A DNA stretch of 64,000 nucleotides, taken from contig CM028131.1 in the NCBI GenBank assembly GCA_016271365.2, positions 167,652,501-167,716,500 of the forward strand. Reading direction: 5' to 3'. The notes beneath the pieces were generated by a model that worked only from the letters and a program-made list of their open reading frames with translations, made no database searches and was not told the origin of the DNA. Shown here piece after piece: positions 44,120-55,188 of this stretch (its first letter is position 1; each line of letters opens with the position of its first letter). The stretch comes from Neoceratodus forsteri. Its lineage: Eukaryota; Chordata; Ceratodontiformes; Ceratodontidae. A program made the position numbers and the translations under genes.

Positions 44120-46632
44120 ACATAGAAATATAGAAACATAGAATTTGATGGCAGATAAGGACCGCTTGGCCCACCTAGTCTGCCCATTTCCCTACCTAAT
44201 GGATAAGCTGCAGATCCTAGTTAACCAACAGCCTACTTCCTCCTACCCCCCCACTAGAATTGCCTTATGTCTGTCCCATGCATTCTTGAATTCCCCTACT
44301 ATTTTTGACTCTACGACCTCCTCAGGAAGGCTGTTCGATGTATCCACAGCCCTCTCTGTGAAGAAATACTTCCTCACATTACCTCTGAGCCGTCCCCCCT
44401 CTATCTTCAAATTGTGCCCCCTTGTTTTTGCACATCTCTTTTTCTGAAAGATGCTACCCTCTTGGACTTTGTTGATTCCCTTGAGGTATTTGAAAGTTTC
44501 TATCATGTCCCCCCTCCTCCCTCCTTTCCTCGAGGCTATACATCTTTAGTTCCTTTAGTCTTTCTTCACATGTCTTCTGATGCAGACCCTTCATCATTTT
44601 GGTTGCCATCTTCTGGACAGCCTCCACCCTGTCTATGTCTTTGCAGAAATGTGGTCTCCAGAACTGTACACAGTACTCCAGATGTGGTCTTACCAACTGT
44701 CTGTAGAGAGGGCCAACAACTTCCTGTTTTCTTCTTGTGATGCCTCTCCTTATGCATCCCAGTATCCCCCCAGCCCTCCTACCTGCCTTCTCACATTGCT
44801 GGCCCACCTTTAGGTCCTCTGATGTGACTACCCCCATGTCCCTTTCCATTTTTGTTGTTGTCAGTATCTCACCCCCCATTGTGTACTCTTCCCTTTGGTT
44901 TTTGTTTCCCAGGTGCACTACTTTGCACTTCTTTGCATTGAATCTAAGCTGCCATACAATTGACCATTCCTCCAACCTTGCCAAGTCTCTTTTCATCCTT
45001 TCCACCCCACCTTGTGTATCAACCCTGTTGCAGATCTTTGTGTCATCTGCAAAGAAACATACTTTACCTTCCAGTCCCTCTGCAATGTCACTTATAAAGA
45101 CATTAAAAAGGACTGGCCCCAGTACTAAACCCTTCGTTACCCCACTAGTAAACTCTTTTCTTCACTGTGGACTCCATTTACTATTACCCACTGTGTCCTG
45201 TTGTCCAACCAGTGTTTTACGCAGGCTACCACCCTTGGACCCACTCCCAGGCTGGCTAATTTGTTTATTAATCTTTTGTGTGGGACTGTGTCAAATGCCT
45301 TGCTATAGTCTAGGTAGGCCATGTCCACAGCCCCTCCATGGTCTACTACTTTGGTCACCCAGTCAAAGAAATCAATTAGATTTGTCTGACATGACCCTCC
45401 CACTGTGAATACATGCTGCCTTGGGTCCTGTGCCCCACTGGCCTCTAGGTACTCAACAATTCTTTCTTTCAGAAGTGATTCCATCATTTTTCCTACCACT
45501 GAGGTCAAACTGACAGGCCTGTAGTTTCCTGCCGCTGTCTTGCTTCCACTTTTGTGAAGGGGGAATCACATCTGCCCTCCTCCAGTCCTCAGGTACCAAC
45601 CACCCCATCCTCCCATGATTTATTAAAAAGGGTAGTCAGTGGTGTTACTAGTTCTTCCCTTAGTTCTTTTAAAATTCTGGGGTGAATCCCATCAGGCCCC
45701 ATTGCTTTATCCACCTTCAGTTTTAAGAGTTCTTTCAGAAACCTTTCCTCTGTGAAAGGACTAATATCAGCCCCCCAATCCAGAGTGCTTCTATTGACCA
45801 GATTAGGTATTTCCCCCTGCTTTTCCATTGTGACTACTGAGCAGAAATATTCATTCAGTATCCCAGCTTTTTCACTGTCGCTCTCTGCCCAACTACCTTC
45901 CTCTTTGTTCAGCCTCAGTATCCCTGCCTTAGTCTTTCTTTGCTTCCTAATGTACCTATAAAAGGTTTTATCCCCCTTCTTAACCGAGTTGGCTATCTTT
46001 TTCCTATTTTCCTATTCTGACTGCCTTACCTGAACCCTTCTGCTTTAACTGGTACAGTTCTCTGTCCTGCTCCTTCTGTGTTTCCTTATACTTCCTGAAT
46101 GTTATCTTTTTTTCCCTTACCTTCCCCACCACTTCTTTTGAGAACCATAGTGTTTTTTTCTTTTATTTTGATTTGTTCATTTGCTTCACACACAGACTTG
46201 TTGCCTCTGTGATGGCGGTTTTGATGTTTCCCCATTGTTGCTCCACCCCACCTTCTTGCCTGTTTGCTAGTGCTTTTCTGAGGCACTCCCCCAATTTGTC
46301 AAAATCAGCCCTCCTGAAGTCCAGTACCTTCACTTTTGTGTGGCTTGACTCTACAGCTAAGTTTATCATGAACCACACTGTTTGGTGGTAGCTTGTTCTC
46401 AGATGGCTACCCACTTCAAGATCAGAGATCCTCTCTCCATCCCCATTTGAGACTACCAGGTCTAAGACTGCTCTCTCCCGAGTGGGTTCCAAAACTAGCT
46501 GTCTGAGTCATGCGCCCTGTAAGGCATAGAGAATGGCCCTGCTCTTGGATGTGGCTGCAGCAAAGGTGCTCCAGTCAACATCTGGCATATTCAGGTCCCC
46601 CATCAGCAATAGCTCCCCTTTCTCTGCCATCC
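44120..46632 (-). mobile_element. CR1 LINE, copy J (5'-truncated in the endonuclease)
   Basis: A minus-strand CR1 of the TTTCTATG-type, from the GACCTGAATATGCCAGATG endonuclease region (about 46600) to the 3' tail at 44120. It interrupts the 2.5 kb repeat copy 1; the uninterrupted site is seen in copy 2 near 55033. An ACAT word lies at both junctions. Confidence 0.9.
44243..46492 (-). pseudogene. CR1-J ORF2, broken
   Basis: The endonuclease tail (46492-46163) has SYHQTVWF where SDH is expected, so Asp is changed. The linker, GPDGIHPRILKEL (about 45680), VGGSCQTNLIDFFDWVTK and AYLDYSKAFDTVPH (45508-45137) follow. The FADD region reads FFADDTKIC near 45050, then WQLRFNAKKCKVVHL and the C-terminal domain to 44243. 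Frameshifts lie near 46100, 45590, 45130 and 44450. It would have been the RT of a CR1; it is non-functional. Confidence 0.87.
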
Positions 46633-46773
46633 CACATGTGCGTGCTGCACGCATGCCATATGCATGCAGTCAGTTCCAATTTAACATTTAAATCATACTT
46701 GCAGCACGCATATCACTTGAGTAGTTTTATGTATGCAGCATGAAAACATTTCATATAATTATTTCTGTAAGGG
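46633..46773. repeat. 2.5 kb repeat, copy 1, second part
   Basis: Continues after CR1-J, matching 55036-55188: CATGCCATATGCATGCA, CATACTTGCAGCAC and TTATTTCTGTAAGGG, where both copies lose similarity. Confidence 0.8.
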
Positions 46774-47279
46774 AACTTGATGATCTGCTGCCTTACCATG
46801 GGAGTGGTCTGGCAGCCTAATATTTAGGGTCAATGAAGCAAGCAAAATTGGTGATATTCTATTCTCTAGTCTTGAAATTATAAGTCTTAATATTCTGTAG
46901 TTGCATAATTGAAAAATATAATTTTAATCATAGTATGTCGTTGGCCTTTGTTCTGTATAAAAATCCACCTTTCTCAAAAACCTTGAGCACATTCTAAACT
47001 ATTGTGCACATTCCAAGGTGCTGTTATGCACATTCCAAGCAGTTGTTCAGCACAGTTCAAAGGTCATCACATTTTTAATTCCTCATTCGCTCAGCACCTA
47101 CCTGATTACTAACCACCCAGTGCCTAAATGTGTACCTTTTAACTTGTAAAACTCTATAAATTAGATTTCAATCATAAAACAGAACAAAGAAATGGAAAGT
47201 TTTTTTGTTTGTTTGTTTTTCAGGGAGGTAACACTTCTATGATTTCTGTGTACAAAACCATAAACTACATAAAATAAAA
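46774..47279. other. Unassigned AT-rich sequence
   Basis: No gene. The segment 46870-46930 (TAATATTCTGTAGTTGCATAATTG) resembles part of the 173 bp tandem unit downstream. Confidence 0.45.
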
Positions 47280-47404
47280 TATGGGCAACCACACACAACT
47301 CAGTAGGTGTTTCCATCTTGGGGTTGAGATGACAGCATGTAATCTCTGCTGTAATCTCAACCCCTTGATAGAAACACAGCCTTGCTGTGTATGGTTGCCC
47401 ATAC
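47280..47404. repeat. Strong hairpin, MITE-like
   Basis: Arms of about 50 bp (47280-47330 and 47353-47404) are inverted copies: TATGGGCAACCA...GGGGTTGAGAT against ATCTCAACCCC...TGGTTGCCCATA. The loop is about 22 bases. It could be a small MITE or a hairpin-RNA source. Confidence 0.78.
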
Positions 47405-47423
47405 ATTATTCTCTATTTTATGA

Positions 47424-47940
47424 ATGTTTGGAGGCTTATAACTCTGTTGCCTTTAAAGATAAAGATCTGAAACTTGGTTACACATCTGTATGGACCATGT
47501 TATCATCAGCATAATACATGCGATACAATTTCAATGAATTCTTTTAATATTCTGCAGTTTACATAATTGTGAAATGTAATTTTTAAATTTCTGAAAGTTT
47601 GGAGGCTTAAAACTCAACCACCTTTGAAGATATACATACAAATCTTTGTACACTTCTGTATTGGCCTTAGGGAAATTTATCACACGAAATTTGGTGGAGT
47701 TTGGACTAATACAGTACTTCTGAAATTCTGCAGTTTACATAATTGTGCAATGTAATTTTAAAATTTCCAAAGGTTTGGAGGCTTATAACTCAATAACCTT
47801 TACAGATGCAAACCCAAGTCTTGGCGCTCTTCTGTATTGGCCTTGGGGAATTTAGCATAAGGTATTTGGCACAATTTAGTCTAATACTGTTGAAATTAGA
47901 TGGATATAGCTGAAATCACAATTTTGGCAAAATTTCACAG
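47424..47940. repeat. Tandem repeat, three ~173 bp units
   Basis: GTTTGGAGGCTTA occurs at 47426, 47597 and 47773, spaced 171 and 176 bases. Each unit also carries TTCTGCAGTTTACATAATTG and TCTGTATGG/TCTGTATTGGCC words in the same order. It is a short satellite-like array. Confidence 0.8.
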
Positions 47941-47999
47941 AAGCAAAATTAGCATTTTATCAGAATTTCACTGGTGGAAGATAAATGTCACCAAGTCCT

Positions 48000-48545
48000 A
48001 CCTTCTAGCTTTTGTAAGTCACTCTGCATTTCTCTGATTCCCTTGTCACTATCCACCCTCCCACAGAGCTTAGTGTCATCTGCAAAGAAACCCTTAAAAG
48101 GGGTATTAGGGCACCAGCATTAGAGCACAGGGATGCCACAGTACCGATTTCTGGATTCGCTGCCCCCTTCCTGAGGTCATTCCCCCCCCCAGGAGTTAGA
48201 ATAATTATTAAGTGGGGAGAAGTTGGTGAAATTGGCAGTTGGTGCTATGATGACTGGGCACACGACCACCGGTGCCCTGATGTTGTGAACCCCAAAGAGA
48301 TACAACCTGTTCCGGATACTTTCTCTTATGTCACTCAAACATACTGAAGAGGACTGTGCCCAGGACAGAGTCCTGTGGCACCCCACTCATGACCTCCCTG
48401 ACTTCTGATTTGACCCCTTTGATCACAGCCCTCTGCTGCCTACCCTTTAGACAGTTTCCCACCCAGTTAACTACTGTATGTCCTTATCTGCCCCCAAATT
48501 CTCTATCTTCTTCAGTAAGAAAGATTTGGCAAGGGGAGGCAAACT
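48000..48545 (-). mobile_element. CR1 LINE, copy K (old RT fragment)
   Basis: On the minus strand, decayed RT sequence including the region of GTCATCTGCAAAGAAACCC (48077) and CCTGTGGCACCCCACT (48371), words that in other copies encode the FADD and GVPQGSVLGP segments. A ~240 bp stretch between 48100 and 48345 is unrelated and may be an insertion. It is older than the other copies. Confidence 0.65.
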
Positions 48546-48889
48546 GATTTTAATACCTCATTACCAGGGATGTCCTGAAGAAAGAACAAGGGACAAAATG
48601 TAAAATATAAAGTATTTACAACAAACAATAAGTATATATAGACTGGGTGCTGGTCAGCCACTCTGACAGAATCCTCTACTCTGAAGTCCTGCTTGATTTC
48701 TTGAGTGACCACTTCCCTGTCGTGTGTCAGTAGTCAGGAAAAACACTCCCCGATGCTCCTTCCCACTCTAGGACATGAGTGTTCCACTGATATAAGATCC
48801 CTCAGCTTTGAGCAGTGCTTCAGAGGACCAACTGATCCTTCCTACAGCAGACTCAGGATGTTGATGCTGCCCTGGACTATTTCAGTTAC
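48546..48889. other. Unassigned sequence
   Basis: No recognised gene or repeat. Confidence 0.45.
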
Positions 48890-50251
48890 ACATAGAAACA
48901 TAAACTTTGATGGCAGATAAGAACCGCTTGTCCCACCTAGTCTGCCAATTTCCCTATCTAATAGATAAGCTGCAAATCCTAGTTAACCAACAGCCTACTT
49001 CCTCCTACCCCCATTAGAATTGCCTTGTGTCTGTCCCATGCATTCTTGAATTCCCCCACTGTTTTTGACTCCACAACCTACTCAGGAAGGCTGTTCCATG
49101 CATCTACAATGCTCTGTATGAAAAAATATTTCCTCACATTACCATTGAGCTGTCCCTCTCAATCTTCAAATTGTGCCCCCTTGTTCTTCCACATCTCTAT
49201 TCTGAAAGATGCTACTCTCTTGAACTTTGTTGATTCCCTTGAGATACTTGAAAGTTTCTATCATGTCTCCCCTCTCCCTTCTTTCCTTGAGGCTATACAT
49301 ATTAAGCTCCTTTAGTCTTTCTTCATATGTCTTCTGGTGCAGACCCAGCACCATTTTGGTAGTCCTCTTCTGGACAGCCTCCACCCTGTCTATGTCTTTG
49401 TGGAGATGAGGTCTCCAGAACTGCATGCAGTACTACAGATGTGGTTTCACCAACTGTCTGTACAGAGGGATAACAACTTCCTGTTTTCTACTGGTGATGC
49501 CTCTCCCTATGCATTCCAGTATCCCTCCAGCCCTCCTTACTGCCTTCTCACATTGCTTGCCCACTTTTAGGCCATCTGATATAACTACCCTCAGGTCCCT
49601 TTCCATTTTTGTTGTTGTCAGTATCTCACCACCACCCCCGTTGTGTACTCTTCCCCTGGGTTTTTGTTTCCCAGGTGCAATGCTTTGCACTCCTTTGCAT
49701 TGAATCTAAGCTGCCATACATTTGATCATTGCCCCAACCTTGCCAAGTTTCTTCTCATCCTTTTTCACCCTACCTTGTGTATCAACCCTGTTGCAGATCT
49801 TTGCATCATCTGCAAAGAGACATACTTTTCCTTCTAGTCCCTCTGCAATGTCACTTATAAAGACATTAAAAAGGACCAGACGAGTACTGAACCCTGAGGT
49901 ACCCCGCTAGTAACCCCCCTTTCTTTACTGTGGACTCTGTTTACTATTACCCTCTGTGTCCTGTTGTCCAGCCAATGTTTTACCCAGGCTACCACCCTAG
50001 GACCCACTCCCAGGCTGGCTAATTTGTTTATTAATCTTTTGTGCAGGACTGTGACAAATGCCTTGCTAAAGTCTAGGCCTCTCCCTGGTCTATTACTTTT
50101 GGCCATCCAGTCAAAGAAATAGATTAGATTCATCTGACATGACCTTCCCACTGTGAATCCATGCTGCCTTGGGTTCTGTGCCCCACTGGCCTCTAGGTAC
50201 TCAACAATTCTTTCCTTCAGAAGTGATTCCATCATTTTCCCTACCACTGAG
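48890..50251 (-). mobile_element. CR1 LINE, copy L, first part (3' side)
   Basis: TTTCTATG-type 3' tail at 48890, the C-terminal domain (49426-49166 and 49690-49433) and the RT middle (50274-49855, QHGFTVGRSCQMNLIYFFDW and the DFSKAFVTV region). It stops at ACTGAG (50246-50251), where CR1-M starts. Confidence 0.9.
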
Positions 50252-52289
50252 AAAAGAGAGAAAAGGAAGTGCAAAAGAAGAAGGAAACCACTTTGGTCTC
50301 AAAAACAGTAGCAGGAAAGGTCAGAGCCAAAAGGTTGACCTTCAGGAAATATAACAGAATGCAGCAGGATGAATATAGGCAGGCATACCAAACTTCCCTA
50401 AGGAAAGCAGGGAAGGCAATAAGGCAGGTAAAGGCCAGTAAACGAAGGTGACAAGACTTTCTATAGATACATTAGTGAAAGGAGAATGTCAAGAGGGGAT
50501 ACTGCTAAGATCAAAGGAAATAAGGGGGCATGTGTGGAGGAGGACCATGTAAAAGCATCTATCCTAAATAGATACTTCTGCTCTGTATTTACTGAAGAGA
50601 AGGTAGGACAGGGCCCACAGCTCAGTACCATGGACATGGGGGGGAGGTGTGCACTAGTCCCTTCACAAAAGAAAGGATCCTACAAGAGCTCAATAAGCTC
50701 AGGGTGGACAAGACAATGGGACCTGATGGCATACATCCCAGGGTACTAAAGGAGCTAAGGGTGGAACTAGCAGAGCCATTATCAGAACTGTTTAGTGAGT
50801 CTCTGAGCACAGGAGAGGTCCCAGAAGACTGGAGAAAGGCTCATGTGATCCCACTCGACAAGAGTGGTAGTAGGGAGGATGCAGGGAACTAGAGATCAGT
50901 TAGTCTTACCTCAGTAGTGGGCAAGATTATGGAGGAACTCCTTAAGGAAAGGATAGTGCAACACCTGGAATTGATAGGAGCATAGGATCCAAGACAGCAT
51001 GGGTTTACAAAAGGAAGGTACTGTCAAAATAATCTCACAGATTTCTTTGACTGGGTAACCAGAGTGGTGGACCAAGGGGGAACAGTTGATGTCACCTACC
51101 TTGACTTCAGTAAAACTTTAGATACTGTTCCACATAGAAGATTAATTAAAAAGCTGGGTAGGCTCGGGTGTGTCAGAAGTTGGTCAACTAGGTGGCAAAC
51201 TGATTGACAGGCAGAAAACAGAGAGTGGTGGTAAATGGTATACGGTCAGAGGACATACAAGTCACAAGTGGGGTACCCCAGGGATCAGTCCTGGGGCAAG
51301 TCCTCTTCAATATCTTCATCAGTGACATTGTAGATGGACTGGAGGGTAAGGTTTGTCTGTTTGCAGATGACACCAAGATCTGCAACAGAGTAGATGATCA
51401 AGATGGGGTGGGCAGAATGAGAATAGATCTGATAAACTAGCAAAATGGTCAGAAGAGTGGCAACTGGGGCTTAACACAAAGAAGTGCAAGAACATGCACA
51501 TAGGGAAGAGAAACCCTGAAGCCACCTATAGCTGGCAGGGGAGTTGCTGGCAGTCACAAGGGAAGAAGGAGACTTGGGTGTCATCATCACAGATGACCTG
51601 AAATCATCCAAGCAGGCCATTAAAGCAGTAGCTAAGGCTAGAGGGACATTTGGGTGTATCAGTAGGGGTATCACAAGTCAGAAGAGGAAGGTAATAATCC
51701 CTCTTTACAAGACACTGGTTAGGTCCCATCTGGAGTACTGCGTGCAGTACTGGAGGCCATACCTTCACAAGAACATTAACCAGATTGAGGCAGTCCAGAG
51801 AAGGGTAACCAAAATGGTGCAGGGAGTGCATCAGAAAACATATGAGGACAGATTAAGAGAGCTCAATATCTATACCCTAGAGCAATGGAGGGAGAGAGGT
51901 GATATGATCAAAACAATCAAACACCTTAAGGGCATTAACAAGGTGAAAGAGTCTAACATGTTTCAATATAAGAAAAATAGCAGGACAAGAGGACACAGCA
52001 TGAGATTAGAGGAAGGCTGATTAAGGGATGATGTGAGGAAGTTGTTTTTCACAGAAAGGGTGGTGGATGCATGGATTGACCTACCTCAGGAAGTGGTGGA
52101 TATGGATATAGTGCAGGGCTTCAAACAGGCATGGGATAGGCATAAGGGAGCAATCCAGATGAACATGAATAGATAGGCCATTTACACAGCAAAGGCCAAT
52201 GGCACATTCATAAGATAGAAACAGAAACGGGCAGACTGAATGGGCCTTGCGGTTCTTATCTGCTGTCAACTTCTATGTTCTGTGTTTCT
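50252..52289 (+). mobile_element. CR1 LINE, copy M, inserted in CR1-L
   Basis: A plus-strand CR1 starting in the endonuclease-RT linker and ending in a TTCTATGTTCTGTGTTTCT tail at 52289. The host element CR1-L resumes directly afterwards, with ACTGAG present on both sides (50246-50251 and 52290-52295), which fits a 6 bp target duplication. Confidence 0.9.
50269..52020 (+). pseudogene. CR1-M ORF2 reverse transcriptase, broken
   Basis: Linker and RT start (VDKTMGPDGIHPRVLKEL, 50647-50892), then QHGFTKGRYCQNN and YLDFSKTLDTVPH (about 51000-51130, decayed). GVPQGSVLGQVLFNIF and LFADDTKIC follow (51204-51440), so FADD is kept. The C-terminal domain is open at 51544-52020 ([26 protein letters not shown]). 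Stops at about 50890 and 50985 and a shift near 51200 interrupt it. It is distinct in detail from B and I, perhaps a third sub-lineage with the same tail type. Confidence 0.87.
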
Positions 52290-52620
52290 ACTGAGGTCAA
52301 ACTGACAGGTCTGTAGTTTCCTGCCTCTGTCTTGCTCCTACTTTTGTGAAGGGGAATCACATCCTCCCTCCTCCAGTCCTCGGGTACCACACCATCCTCC
52401 CATGATTTGTTAAAAAGGGTAGTCAGTGGTTTTGCTAGTTCTCACCTCAGTTCTTTTAGAATTCTGGGGTGAATCCCATCAGGTCCCATTGCTTTGTCCA
52501 CCACTAGTTTTAGGAGTTGTTTCAGAACTCTTTCTTCTGTGAAAGGCCTGATATCAACTCCCCTGACCAGAGTGCTTCTATAGACTGGATTATGTATCTC
52601 TCCCTCCTCTTCCTTTGTGA
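52290..52620 (-). mobile_element. CR1 LINE, copy L, second part (5' side)
   Basis: Resumes with ACTGAG (52290-52295) and the RT start (VDKAMGPDGIHPRILKELR, open 52672-52442). It ends at 52620 within the VFTKEEEG segment, a 5' truncation abutting the 2.5 kb repeat copy 2. Confidence 0.88.
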
Positions 52621-54200
52621 ACATGCACCATGCCTCACATTTGTCACTGAAATGAGGGAAATGGACACTCAAAATGAGGGACAGTGAGGGACACTAACCC
52701 ACATGATGATCAGGGCACATAATGAAACATGAAGATACAGTAACTTAGAACACAATGGAAACCATTGCATTAGCACTTGAGAATAAATTACTAGCATTAA
52801 GCAGGGGTGCCATTTAGGTAGCACAGAGGGGAGCAGTTGCCCCCCTCCTCCATATTTGTGCCTAGGTTGTTCTTATGATGTGGCAATAATGACTTTAAAT
52901 TTGGATTTAATCTTTTGCACAATAAGTACCCACTTGGCCTGTGTGTGCTCATGCTGCAGGTATTTTGCAAACATGACTGTGTATATATTGTGTTGTCCAC
53001 TCTCTCAATCTATTAGCAGTGACTCAGTCACTTGTGATGTGGATGAACTCCAGTGAAGAAAGAGCACATGAGCCTTGCAAGTGCAACTTTGTTTTTCCTG
53101 CCATAGAATATACAGACTGCACACTACAGCTTGGAGGAGTCACTGGGTGCCGAACTCTCACTAGCACTGTTGTGGCAGCTTATGTTTGTTCTACTCTTAG
53201 TGAGTCTCAATGTCCCCTGGTGGCTGAAGGGGCAGAGGGTGAGCTAGAAGTTAATTCAAAACTAGGCTACCTACATACTCTACATGACTCACTTTGCAGA
53301 AAAAAAACAACAGTACAGACCCAACGGCAGCAAGCTAGGCTTAGTAGCAGTGGTGATAGTAGTGTGGGTGGCCTTCATAGGCCTTGATCAATGCAGTGCA
53401 GCAGCAGCCACAGCAGCAATCAAGCAAGAAGCAAGCTACCTAGATTGGGTGGGTGGGTTCAGATGTCAGGTAACTTGGTCACAGACCACGTTGGGGACCT
53501 GTGATGGTTGGTTCTAGTGTCCAGTTTCTGGCAGAAGGAGAGAGAGGGGGAGCAGACTGAAAACTGGTCTGGTGGCACACTATGTCAGACTGCAGATTCT
53601 GGCCATATGGCTGGGTAAGTAAAAGTAAATAGTTTTTTTTTTTAACAGGGGGATTGGGGAAGAAGGAAGGACTGAAATATTGATGTGTTTTTCACATTTC
53701 TTCACCTTTAGGCAGCTTCATGACCCATAAGGGATGGATAGTGAACGGAATGGCGTGAGGGATAAAAATCAGGATAACATTCTTTTTTTTGGGGGGAGGG
53801 GGCAGAACTTCAGCCAGGAAAAACATTGGTTAGTAATTGGGAGGGTTTATGCCCAGATCTGATGCACTGCTCCAGGGTATATACAAAAGAATGTTATACA
53901 TTTGAATTTTTCCTGATTTTCAAATCACTTTTCAGTCAAACCAAATAAGTTGTACTTTTTAGAGATGTTACAGACATTCTAGAACAGTCCCTTACATTCA
54001 TGGACAGTTGAGCGGTATGGTATGCACAGACTATTGCAGTCCCACTATAGTCAGGCTTATGCCCCCCCACCATTGAAGCTGACCTCCATGTCCCCACACT
54101 CAGCCACATTACGACAAAGGGCAAAGGAGACTGCAGGGATGTGCACCATTGAAATGAATGAGGGTATTTTTTAATTACTATTTTATACATTATTGATGAG

Positions 54201-54277
54201 GAGTTGGAGATTAATGAAGGCCACCACTTGACTAATAAGGGCCTTGTTAGTAGAACAGTGGCCTTATTCTCCAACTC
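54201..54277. repeat. Hairpin inside the 2.5 kb repeat, copy 2
   Basis: Same palindrome as 43268-43347 with a few substitutions; the stem is largely kept. Confidence 0.78.
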
Positions 54278-54824
54278 ACCATCATAACATATAAAATTGT
54301 AACAGAAAATAACTCCATTGATTTCAAGGGTGTACGTCCCAGCACTCTGACCCATGGACATCATCTCTTAAAGACTCCTGCCTCTGGCTCCCTAGTACTC
54401 AAGTAAGAGACTTTTTACTTAAATCTATACTTGGTGGGTTATCTGTAGCAGCATGGCCATACCTGCTACAGTGTGTTTGCATGGGGGGGGCTGACCATGT
54501 GGGTGTATGTGTTGAGTTATTGCTACTTTTGTGTTTGCACCTTAAAGTCTGTTTGTGTGGAAGCATTCAAAACTATAGAGAGAAAACAGTAGGAATACAT
54601 GCCAGATAGAATTCATTAAGTGGTTTTGTGGGAAATTTGTGTATTGGGATGGGAAAAACCACATGTGTTTCCATTGATATGTGTGCTACAGTTCAACTGC
54701 AAAAATAAGATGAAGGAGAGAAGAAAATGGAAAAGCATAACAGTGGCTACAAGCATGCTACACGTGTGCAGATGTATTCAGATACAGTATGTATTGAAAT
54801 ACAGGCCAGCCATATGTGTACAGA

Positions 54825-54950
54825 TGGTATGGCTTAGTGGTTAAAGGCACTGAATTACAAGCCAAGAGACTTAGAGGCATGAAGACCTGGGTTTGAATCT
54901 CATCAACCCCCACTTGTGTATGGTGTGATCCTGAACAAGTCACTTAACTT
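54825..54950 (+). repeat. MIR-like CORE-SINE in repeat copy 2
   Basis: A box at 54830-54840 and B box GGTTTGAATCT at 54890-54900, closer to consensus than in copy 1. The core GAACAAGTCACTTAACTT follows. Confidence 0.78.
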
Positions 54951-55188
54951 TTACATGTGCTGTTATCAGTGACCACTTGCTTTTTTGCGCACATGCCACA
55001 TGCATGCAGTCTTTCCCAATGTAACTTAAAAATCATGGTTTCCACACTTGCTTGCTGTATGCATGCCATATGCATGCAATCGGTTCCAATTTAATATTTA
55101 AGTCATACTTGCAGCACACATATCACTTTGGTAGTTTTACAGTATGCGTGGAGTATGAAAATATTTCATATAGTTATTTCTGTAAGGG

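Larger units (their letters stand above)
52621..55188. repeat. 2.5 kb repeat, copy 2
   Basis: Uninterrupted copy of the repeat at 41699-46773. It starts exactly where the 5'-truncated end of CR1-L stops and ends at TTATTTCTGTAAGGG before the L2-B fragment. The (TG)n tract of copy 1 (43541-43560) is short here. Confidence 0.85.
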
